In this document: piece after piece, positions 1-6,639 of the stretch
Position numbering within the stretch: position 1 is the first letter of the stretch
How the letters are laid out: each line of letters starts with the position of its first letter
NCBI GenBank assembly: GCA_937923365.1
Contig: CALAIJ010000046.1
Coordinates: 1-6,639, forward strand
DNA length: 6,639 bases
Reading direction: 5' to 3'
Source: an uncultured Sulfitobacter sp.
GTDB taxonomy: Bacteria > Pseudomonadota > Alphaproteobacteria > Rhodobacterales > Rhodobacteraceae
Translations under genes and position numbers: made by a program
Notes under the pieces: generated by a model
Database searches by the model: none
Seen by the model: the letters and a program-made list of their open reading frames with translations, nothing else
Told to the model about the DNA's origin: nothing

Positions 1-1363
<1,363 letters not shown>

Positions 1364-2326
1364 ATGATGTCAGACCATGGTTACGAAAAAGGCAGGCTGG
1401 ACCTGCCCTTTGTCGGGATTTCCACCTTTGGCAAGCGGCCCTACCAGCCCGACTGGTCTGCGCTGGACGCCGATGTGGGCGTCCTGGGCGCACCTTTTGA
1501 TGCAGGCACCCAGTGGCGTGCGGGGGCGCGGTTCGGGCCGCGCGGGGTGCGCGAGGCCTCTACCTTGTTCAGTTTTGGCCATGCGGGCGCCTATGACCAC
1601 GAGGATGATGCCACCTACCTCCCCGGTGATGTGAACATCGTCGATCTGGGCGACGCGGACATCGTCCACACGGATACAGAGAAAAGCCACGCCAATATCG
1701 AGGCCGGCGTACGGGCCATTCTGGATGCAGGCGCCTTGCCGGTTGTCATTGGTGGCGACCATTCGATCAACATCCCTTGCATCCGCGCCTTTGACGAACA
1801 GGACGATTTCCACATTCTCCAGATCGACGCCCATCTGGACTTTGTCGATGAACGCCACGGCGTGCGCCACGGTCACGGCAACCCGATGCGCCGCGCGGCG
1901 GAGAGGGATTATGTCACGGGCCTGACGCAAGTGGGCATCCGCAATGTCAGCTCTACCGCCAAGGAAGGCTATGCAGATGCACGTGCGATGGGGTCAGACA
2001 TCATCTCGGTCCGGCAGGCCCGCGAAATGGGCACCCGCGAGGTGCTGGCCCATGTGCCCACGGGTGCACGCCTTTATGTGACGATCGACATTGACGCCTT
2101 TTGCCCGTCTATCGCGCCGGGCACAGGCACGCCGTCCCATGGCGGGTTTCTGTACTACGAAGTCCTCGAACTGCTTCAAGCCGCAGCAGAACGCCATGAG
2201 GTTGTCGGGATCGATCTGGTTGAAGTGGCACCTGATTATGACCCAACGGGCAGCACATCCATCCTGGCGGCACAAATCCTGCTGAACTTTCTGGGCTTCA
2301 TCTTTCACGCCCGCGCGCAGTTGTGA
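1364..2326 (+). CDS. speB: SpeB-type ureohydrolase (agmatinase family)
   Basis: This is a binuclear manganese hydrolase of the arginase/agmatinase superfamily. It would release urea from a guanidino compound, classically agmatine to putrescine in polyamine synthesis or arginine breakdown. It has 320 residues, close to other bacterial agmatinases. The metal ligands are all present: His133 in GGDHS, Asp155, His157 and Asp159 in DAHLD, and Asp242 and Asp244 in DIDAF. The signature continues as PGTGTPSHGG, and GIDLVEVAP (282-290) gives the conserved late Glu287. Where the family usually has DIDxxDP, this protein has Cys247 in place of the Asp. A GGGAG motif at 1356-1360 lies three bases from ATG 1364 and six from ATG 1367, so 1367 is equally plausible. 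An in-frame extension back to 1214 would overlap guaB and lacks family similarity. The substrate is not settled: guanidinobutyrate, guanidinopropionate or other guanidino compounds are possible. Confidence 0.93.
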   Translation: MMSDHGYEKGRLDLPFVGISTFGKRPYQPDWSALDADVGVLGAPFDAGTQWRAGARFGPRGVREASTLFSFGHAGAYDHEDDATYLPGDVNIVDLGDADIVHTDTEKSHANIEAGVRAILDAGALPVVIGGDHSINIPCIRAFDEQDDFHILQIDAHLDFVDERHGVRHGHGNPMRRAAERDYVTGLTQVGIRNVSSTAKEGYADARAMGSDIISVRQAREMGTREVLAHVPTGARLYVTIDIDAFCPSIAPGTGTPSHGGFLYYEVLELLQAAAERHEVVGIDLVEVAPDYDPTGSTSILAAQILLNFLGFIFHARAQL

Positions 2327-2341
2327 GGGCCTTGGCGCGCG

Positions 2342-2362
2342 GCCCCGCACGCCGGGCTTTTT
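2342..2362 (+). terminator. Possible intrinsic terminator after the ureohydrolase gene
   Basis: Sixteen bases after the stop codon, gccc (2342-2345) can pair with gggc (2354-2357), followed directly by five T residues (2358-2362). An alternative register pairs cccg with cggg around a five-base loop. The stem is short and the T run modest, so this would be a weak terminator. An overlapping arm, gggcc at 2327-2331, could pair with ggccc at 2341-2345 and compete with it. Confidence 0.4.
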
Positions 2363-2437
2363 GCCCCATATCGAAGAACATGGCGCGGCTGCGACAATAA
2401 GCGGCGCGGATTGGCTTTCGCTTGGGCGCAGGCGCGC

Positions 2438-2443
2438 TATGGT
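2438..2443 (+). promoter_or_regulatory. Weak candidate -10 element upstream of the corrinoid activator gene
   Basis: TATGGT, about 30 bases before ATG 2474, resembles a -10 hexamer in a plausible position. No good -35 sits at the right spacing: the nearest is TTGGCT at 2411-2416, which leaves a 21-base gap. The 147-bp spacer after the ureohydrolase gene suggests that the activator has a promoter of its own, but this assignment is weak. Confidence 0.25.
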
Positions 2444-2473
2444 GCGCAAAACTTGTGATCAAGGAAGACCGAT

Positions 2474-4516
2474 ATGAGCAGCGATCCACTGGTGATTTTC
2501 ACGCCTTCGGGCAAGCGCGGGCATTTTCCTGTCGGCACGCCCATTCTGACGGCGGCGCGGCAGCTGGGGGTTGATCTGGATTCGGTCTGTGGCGGTCGCG
2601 GCATCTGCTCCAAATGCCAGATCACGCCCGGCTACGGCGAGTTTGCCAAGCACAAGGTGACCGTGCGGGACGATGCGCTTTCAGAATGGAACAAGGTCGA
2701 GCAGCGCTACAAAGACAAACGCGGATTGATCGACGGGCGGCGACTGGGGTGTCAGGCGGCTGTACAGGGCGACGTGGTGATTGACGTGCCCCCCGAAAGC
2801 CAGGTGCACAAGCAAGTTGTGCGCAAGCGGGTCGAGGCGCGCGACATTGTGCTCAAGCCCTCTACCAAGTTGTTCTATGTCGAAGTGGCAGAGCCCGACA
2901 TGCATGATCCGTCAGGTGATTTGGAGCGCCTGCGTGCGGCCCTGCGTGATCAATGGGAACTGGAAGACGTGGCGGCCGACTTGCACATCCTGCAAAGCAT
3001 GCAGCCCACCCTGCGCAAAGGCGGGTGGACCGCCACAGTTGCCGTGCATTTGGGCGACAAGGAAGTCGGACCACGGATCATGCAGATATGGCCCGGATAT
3101 TACGACGGGTCTGTCTACGGGGTTGCAGTGGACTTGGGCTCCACCACGATTGCCGCGCACCTGTGCGATCTGGCCACCGGCGAAGTGGTTGCGTCATCAG
3201 GCGTGATGAACCCGCAAATCCGCTTTGGCGAAGACCTGATGAGCCGCGTGAGTTATTCGATGATGAATGCCTCTGGCGCGCAAGAGATGACCCGCGCCGT
3301 GCGCGAAGGCATGAACGGGCTGTTCAGCCAGATTGCAACAGAAGCGGCGATTGACAAAAACCTGATCGTGGACGCGGTCTTTGTCTGCAATCCGGTGATG
3401 CACCACCTGTTTCTGGGCATTGATCCGTTTGAACTGGGTCAGGCGCCTTTTGCGCTGGCCACGTCAAATGCCCTGCGTTTGCGCGCGGATGACCTGGATC
3501 TGAACATCCACCCCTCGGCGCGGGTCTATATGCTGCCGTGCATTGCGGGCCATGTGGGGGCGGATGCAGCGGCTGTTGCCCTTTCTGAAGCGCCGGACAA
3601 GTCGGATGATCTGGTGCTGGTGGTCGACGTGGGCACCAACGCGGAGATCCTGCTGGGCAACAAAGAAAAGGTGCTGGCGTGTTCCTCCCCGACGGGGCCT
3701 GCCTTTGAAGGGGCACAAATCTCCAGCGGTCAACGCGCCGCCCCCGGCGCCATTGAGCGGGTCGAGATCGACCCGATGACCCGCATGCCGCGATTCAAAG
3801 TGATCGGCTGTGACTTGTGGTCAGATGACGCCGGATTTCAGGACGCAATCGCCACGACAGGTGTGACGGGCATTTGCGGCTCGGGCATCATCGAGATGGT
3901 GGCAGAGATGCGCATGCATGGCATTGTGGACGCACCGGGCCTGATCGGCACGGCGGGCCAGACCAACTCTGCTGCGGTCTTTGCGGACGGGCGCACCAAT
4001 TCCTATCTGGTGTATGATGGCACAGAACAGGGCGGCCCCAAGATCACCGTGACCAACCGCGACATCCGCGAAATCCAGATGGCCAAAGCGGCACTCTATT
4101 CGGGCGCACGCCTGTTGATGGACAAGTTTGGCGTCGACAAGGTGGACCGCGTGGTGCTGGCGGGTGCCTTTGGTGCGCATATCTCGACCAAGCACGCGAT
4201 GGTGCTGGGCATGATCCCTGACGCGCCTCTGGACAAGGTCACATCAGCGGGCAATGCCGCAGGCACCGGCGCGCGGATCGCGCTATTGAACACCGATGCC
4301 CGAGGCGAGATTGAGCAAACCGTGCGCGAAATCCACAAGATCGAGACCGCGATCGAACCGCGCTTTCAGGAGCATTTTGTGAATGCCTCGGCCATACCCA
4401 ACGCGGTGGAGCCCTTCCCGATCCTCAATTCCATCGTGACCTTGCCGACAGAGACCTTCAACACCGGTGGCGGCGATGGGGCCCCACGCGGCGGGCGGCG
4501 CAGACGTCGGGGGTGA
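2474..4516 (+). CDS. Ferredoxin/ASKHA-domain reductive activator of corrinoid proteins (RACo-like)
   Basis: This 680-residue cytoplasmic protein is likely to use ATP binding or hydrolysis to drive electron transfer that reduces an inactive Co(II) corrinoid protein to Co(I). The N-terminus is a plant-type [2Fe-2S] ferredoxin with Cys39, Cys45 and Cys48 (CGGRGICSKC) and a distal Cys93. A linker and middle domain follow to about 210. The ASKHA fold shows VAVDLGSTT (217-225, phosphate 1), VVDVGTNAEI (383-392, phosphate 2), GICGSGIIE (466-474) and VLAGAFGAHI (561-570, adenosine-side motif). AGGAA at 2462-2466 lies seven bases before the ATG. In Rhodobacterales such proteins are linked to reactivation of a split cobalamin methionine synthase, whereas elsewhere they serve corrinoid methyltransferases. 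No corrinoid partner is encoded here, so the client is inferred. An unusual tail ends in RGGRRRRRG. The family call is strong; the exact role is less certain. Confidence 0.92.
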   Translation: MSSDPLVIFTPSGKRGHFPVGTPILTAARQLGVDLDSVCGGRGICSKCQITPGYGEFAKHKVTVRDDALSEWNKVEQRYKDKRGLIDGRRLGCQAAVQGDVVIDVPPESQVHKQVVRKRVEARDIVLKPSTKLFYVEVAEPDMHDPSGDLERLRAALRDQWELEDVAADLHILQSMQPTLRKGGWTATVAVHLGDKEVGPRIMQIWPGYYDGSVYGVAVDLGSTTIAAHLCDLATGEVVASSGVMNPQIRFGEDLMSRVSYSMMNASGAQEMTRAVREGMNGLFSQIATEAAIDKNLIVDAVFVCNPVMHHLFLGIDPFELGQAPFALATSNALRLRADDLDLNIHPSARVYMLPCIAGHVGADAAAVALSEAPDKSDDLVLVVDVGTNAEILLGNKEKVLACSSPTGPAFEGAQISSGQRAAPGAIERVEIDPMTRMPRFKVIGCDLWSDDAGFQDAIATTGVTGICGSGIIEMVAEMRMHGIVDAPGLIGTAGQTNSAAVFADGRTNSYLVYDGTEQGGPKITVTNRDIREIQMAKAALYSGARLLMDKFGVDKVDRVVLAGAFGAHISTKHAMVLGMIPDAPLDKVTSAGNAAGTGARIALLNTDARGEIEQTVREIHKIETAIEPRFQEHFVNASAIPNAVEPFPILNSIVTLPTETFNTGGGDGAPRGGRRRRRG

Positions 4517-4540
4517 CAGAGGCGGCGCTGTTGCTAGACT
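4513..4540 (+). promoter_or_regulatory. Candidate promoter of the AhpD-like/methyltransferase pair
   Basis: GTGACA (4513-4518), five of six bases matching the sigma-70 -35 consensus, is followed after 16 bases by TAGACT (4535-4540), four of six matching the -10. Transcription would begin near 4547 and leave a short leader of about 20 bases before GTG 4567. The -35 overlaps the stop codon of the corrinoid activator gene, so the two units are packed tightly. This is based on hexamer matching only. Confidence 0.45.
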
Positions 4541-4553
4541 GCACAGACCAGCC

Positions 4554-4559
4554 AAGGAG
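4554..4559 (+). promoter_or_regulatory. Ribosome binding site deciding the GTG start at 4567
   Basis: AAGGAG, a near-perfect Shine-Dalgarno, lies seven bases before GTG 4567. The upstream in-frame GTG at 4513, which overlaps the preceding stop codon, has no comparable site. The later start is therefore preferred. Confidence 0.8.
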
Positions 4560-4566
4560 CTTTGCT

Positions 4567-5133
4567 GTGAAAAACCTGTTTCCGTCCCTGCCCGACACGC
4601 CTGATCTGGGCGACGTGTTGAAACGCTTTCCGGCCTTTGTGCCTGATCTGTTGCGGCTGACCGATGTGGTGATGTGCGACGCGTCCGGGATGCATGTGGG
4701 CGACCGTGAACTGGTCGCGGGCTATGTCTCGGCACTAAACGCCTGTCAGTATTGCACGGACAGACACATTAACGCGGCCTCGGCCTTTGGCGTTGATCCC
4801 GCGATCCTGACAGCTCTGCTGGAAGATGTGGAAACCGCCCCAATTGATGCGCCCTTGAAACCCCTGCTGCTCTACGTGAAAAAACTGACCCTCACCCCTG
4901 CCCGCATGACCGAACAGGATGCGGCGGCGGTCTATGCCGCAGGCTGGTCCGAGGACGCATTGTTCGATGCGGTCAAGGTCTGTGCGATGTTCAGCTTCAT
5001 GAACCGGATCGTTGAGGGCACGAGCGTCAGTGCAGATGTCTCGGGCGGACGGCCTGTCACGGATGCAGAAAAGAAAGCGCGCCGCGCACGGCGCTACTGC
5101 GATTGGGGAAAAGCCATGGGGCTAATGGACTGA
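4567..5133 (+). CDS. AhpD-like / carboxymuconolactone decarboxylase family protein
   Basis: From GTG 4567 the protein has 188 residues and starts MKNLFPSLPDTPD. It belongs to the AhpD/CMD all-helical superfamily, in the branch often named peroxidase-related enzymes. The motif ELVAGYVSALNACQYCTDRH (48-67) contains Glu48, the redox pair Cys60-x-x-Cys63 and His67. In AhpD these residues form a proton relay and thiol site that reduces peroxides or a peroxiredoxin partner. The C-terminal FSFMNRIVEG (142-151) is also typical of the branch. There is no signal peptide or membrane segment. AAGGAG at the right distance and a candidate promoter support the 4567 start. A longer version from GTG 4513 would add 18 residues that fall outside the family core. 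The gene is followed after one base by the methyltransferase gene, so the two are likely co-translated. The physiological substrate is unknown, and no AhpC partner is present here. Confidence 0.88.
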   Translation: MKNLFPSLPDTPDLGDVLKRFPAFVPDLLRLTDVVMCDASGMHVGDRELVAGYVSALNACQYCTDRHINAASAFGVDPAILTALLEDVETAPIDAPLKPLLLYVKKLTLTPARMTEQDAAAVYAAGWSEDALFDAVKVCAMFSFMNRIVEGTSVSADVSGGRPVTDAEKKARRARRYCDWGKAMGLMD

Positions 5134-5134
5134 C

Positions 5135-5977
5135 ATGACAGCCAATACCGATCAGCGCGCGTTCTGGAGCGATACTGTAGGCGACATCTGGGTCACCCAT
5201 TCGCAGGCCGTTGATGCGATTTTCGCGCCCGTGTTGGATAGCGTTCTGGCCCATGCAAACATCCACCAAGGTGCGCGGGTGCTCGACATTGGCTGTGGTG
5301 CAGGCGGCAGTACCTTTGCAGTGGCGGCGCTGGTTGACGCGCACGGCGCTGTGGACGGCATCGACATTTCTGCCCCCTTGCTTGCCGCTGCCCGCGCTGA
5401 CAGCAGAATGGCGCCCAACGTGCACTTCATCCTTGCCGATGCGCAAACGCAGGCCTTTGACCCTGACGCCTATGACCTTGTCCTGTCCCGCTTTGGGATG
5501 ATGTTCTTTGACGATCCGGTTACGGCCTTCACCAACATGGCCGGTAGCTTGGCCTCTGGCGGGAAAATGGTCTTTGCCACATGGGGCAGCATTGCCCAGA
5601 ACCCGTTTTTCACCTTACCTGCAGCGCTCAGCAAGGCGCACTTCGGTCCGATGCCGAAAACCGACCCTGACGCGCCGGGGCCGTTCTCCATGCGTGACAC
5701 GGACAAGGTGCTTGGCATCCTGGCCGCTGCCGGACTTGAACAGGGCGCGGCCGAAGTGGCGCAGATGGCGCTCACGCCCCATGGCACCGCGCAGGATCTG
5801 GCCGCACTCATGTGCGAAATAGGCCCTGCCAAAAGCGCTATGGCGGCGTACAACGCGGACGGCCCCGCCCGTACCGCCTTTGTCGCGAAGCTGGCCGCTG
5901 AGTTGAAAACCTACGAAACGCCCGCTGGCCTGCGCGTCCCGGCAGAGATCAACATCTTCACGGCGCGCAAGCCCTGA
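5135..5977 (+). CDS. Class I SAM-dependent methyltransferase, substrate unknown
   Basis: This is a soluble 280-residue methyltransferase with a Rossmann-like SAM-binding domain. Motif I is VLDIGCGAGGST (49-60). The acidic end of strand 2 is VDGIDIS (73-79), which should contact the SAM ribose. ADAQ (101-104) matches the adenine-binding region, and YDLVLSRFGMMFF (113-125) is motif IV with strand 4. ATWGS (148-152) follows strand 5. The N-terminal FWSDTVGDIWV (10-20) matches a widespread methyltransferase branch that begins with a W-x-x-x-x-G-x-x-W pattern. The C-terminal hundred residues probably form the substrate lid and are too divergent for me to name a substrate. The start lies one base after the AhpD-like stop codon with only a weak ribosome site, which suggests translational coupling. 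It could methylate a small molecule or a quinone-like compound, but nothing in the window decides this. Confidence 0.88.
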   Translation: MTANTDQRAFWSDTVGDIWVTHSQAVDAIFAPVLDSVLAHANIHQGARVLDIGCGAGGSTFAVAALVDAHGAVDGIDISAPLLAAARADSRMAPNVHFILADAQTQAFDPDAYDLVLSRFGMMFFDDPVTAFTNMAGSLASGGKMVFATWGSIAQNPFFTLPAALSKAHFGPMPKTDPDAPGPFSMRDTDKVLGILAAAGLEQGAAEVAQMALTPHGTAQDLAALMCEIGPAKSAMAAYNADGPARTAFVAKLAAELKTYETPAGLRVPAEINIFTARKP

Positions 5978-5993
5978 TGCCCCGAATGGTGGC

Positions 5994-6022
5994 TTGACGC
6001 CCTGTGACCGGCATCATATCTC
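5994..6022 (+). promoter_or_regulatory. Candidate promoter of tRNA-Gly
   Basis: TTGACG (5994-5999), five of six matching the -35 consensus, is separated by 17 bases from TATCTC (6017-6022), a weak -10. The predicted start near 6029 would leave only a few leader bases before the mature tRNA at 6032. An 11-base dyad, atctctgagat (6018-6028), overlaps the -10 and start region. Confidence 0.5.
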
Positions 6023-6031
6023 TGAGATCAG

Positions 6032-6105
6032 GCGGGTATGGTGAAAAGGTATCACGGCAGCTTCCCAAGCTTTAGTTACGAGTTCGATTCTCGTTACCCG
6101 CTCCA
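6032..6105 (+). tRNA. tRNA-Gly (anticodon CCC)
   Basis: The cloverleaf can be drawn by eye. The acceptor stem gcgggta (6032-6038) pairs perfectly with tacccgc (6095-6101), followed by discriminator T (6102) and encoded CCA (6103-6105). The D stem gtga/tcac (6041-6044 with 6052-6055) encloses aaaggta. The anticodon loop ttcccaa (6062-6068) gives anticodon CCC, reading GGG. The T stem acgag/ctcgt (6078-6082 with 6090-6094) encloses ttcgatt. The first base pairs, C35, C36 and U73 match bacterial glycine identity. The anticodon stem gcagc (6057-6061) against gcttt (6069-6073) has three good pairs near the loop, then C-U and G-U at its base. The gene is probably transcribed on its own. Confidence 0.96.
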
Positions 6106-6155
6106 CTCTTCTTTTGGCCGCTGTGATCTGTCCTTTGCGGCGGGAACAAGCGCCT

Positions 6156-6639
6156 ATGACCGACCAGCACATTCCCAAGCGTGACGAACCCTTTGAAAGC
6201 ATGCTGGCAGGCGGTCACCCCAATTCGCTGGGGCGCACGTTGGAGGTCGTGGGTGCGGTTTGCACCCAGCCGGACCGCTTTGAAGAATTGTTCAACACCT
6301 ACCAAAGCCCTGACCCTGTGGTGCGCCTGCGAACCTCGAACGCCATGCGGCGGATCGAGGCACTTCGCCACGATCTGTTGGTGCCCTACCTCGACAGGTT
6401 CCTGACCGAGATCGCTCCACTGGATCAGGCATCGGCGCAGTGGACACTGGCGGTGCTTTTTGACCTGCTCAAAGCAGACATGACGCCGGACCAACATGCG
6501 CTGGCTCAAGCGGTGATGCAGCGCAATCTGGCACACCACGACGACTGGATCGTGCTGAACAACACGATGGAAACCTTGACAAATTGGGCCATCACGGACG
6601 CCGCGTTACAGGCGTGGCTGATGCCGCATCTTGCCCGCT
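6156..6639 (+). CDS. Conserved hypothetical helical protein, HEAT-like, cut by right edge
   Basis: Starting at ATG 6156 the frame stays open to the edge, giving 161 complete codons with no stop. The sequence MTDQHIPKRDEPFESMLAGG leads into a run of amphipathic helices. Segments such as DPVVRLRTSNAMRRIEAL (53-70), LLVPYLDRFLTEI (74-86) and HDDWIVLNNTMETLTNWA (128-145) look like helical hairpins with conserved Trp, Asp and Asn, as in HEAT/ARM-type scaffolds. I recognise it only as a conserved protein of unknown function, with no catalytic motif, signal peptide or membrane helix. The ribosome site is weak (cggga about ten bases upstream), and ATG 6201 (residue 16) is a less likely alternative. 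It starts 50 bases after the tRNA and might be read through from it. The composition matches its neighbours. Confidence 0.75.
   Translation, partial: MTDQHIPKRDEPFESMLAGGHPNSLGRTLEVVGAVCTQPDRFEELFNTYQSPDPVVRLRTSNAMRRIEALRHDLLVPYLDRFLTEIAPLDQASAQWTLAVLFDLLKADMTPDQHALAQAVMQRNLAHHDDWIVLNNTMETLTNWAITDAALQAWLMPHLAR

Noticed and set aside
5975..6016. Seven-base inverted repeat tgatgcc/ggcatca spanning the methyltransferase stop codon and the tRNA leader
   Set aside because: The loop would be 28 bases, there is no T run, and it overlaps the tRNA promoter, so it is not a convincing terminator.
6062..6180. Nine-base repeat ttcccaagc in the tRNA anticodon arm (6062-6070) and in the next gene (6172-6180), a possible attachment-site scar
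   Set aside because: It is too short, lies in the anticodon loop rather than the tRNA 3' end, and no integrase or foreign DNA is present.
6014..6202. Minus-strand open frame of 62 codons containing RVTRIELVTKAWEAA
   Set aside because: This is again tRNA-Gly read backwards. Such sequences recur in databases as spurious proteins.
6072..6539. Minus-strand open frame of 155 codons ending GAGNENRTRN
   Set aside because: Its C-terminus is the reverse translation of the tRNA-Gly T arm and acceptor stem, a well-known source of false proteins. The rest is antisense to the helical hypothetical protein.

Overview
This 6.6-kb window looks like ordinary chromosomal DNA from an alphaproteobacterium, most likely Rhodobacterales (the Roseobacter group). 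That placement is an inference. It rests on the high GC content, the GC-rich third codon positions, the family variants of the proteins, and a tRNA-Gly(CCC) gene with its CCA end encoded. I see no mobile element, CRISPR array, rRNA or obvious sign of horizontal transfer.

Layout from left to right. Positions 1-1232 (minus strand) hold guaB, IMP dehydrogenase. It is cut by the left edge, so its C-terminus is missing. A divergent spacer of about 130 bp follows, then a SpeB-type ureohydrolase (1364-2326, plus strand) that keeps all the metal-binding residues. After a spacer of about 150 bp with a possible terminator comes a 680-residue protein (2474-4516). It combines an N-terminal [2Fe-2S] ferredoxin domain with a C-terminal ASKHA ATPase domain, the layout of RACo-type reductive activators of corrinoid proteins. 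Next is a close pair: an AhpD/carboxymuconolactone-decarboxylase-like protein (4567-5133) and, one base later, a class I SAM-dependent methyltransferase (5135-5977). A tRNA-Gly(CCC) gene with its own promoter lies at 6032-6105. A helical conserved hypothetical protein starts at 6156 and runs off the right edge. No stretch longer than about 150 bp lacks a gene.

How the genes fit together. guaB works in guanine nucleotide synthesis and is transcribed away from the rest. The ureohydrolase would cleave a guanidino compound, classically agmatine to putrescine and urea. The ferredoxin/ASKHA protein probably returns an inactivated cobalamin protein to the Co(I) state. In Rhodobacterales the likely client is a split methionine synthase that lacks its own reactivation domain, but no corrinoid protein is encoded here. 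The AhpD-like protein and the methyltransferase are probably co-translated, with unknown substrates. I see no clear evidence that the window as a whole is one functional system. The most interesting items are the orphan corrinoid activator with its arginine-rich tail, the Asp-to-Cys change in the ureohydrolase signature, and the poorly paired anticodon stem of the tRNA.
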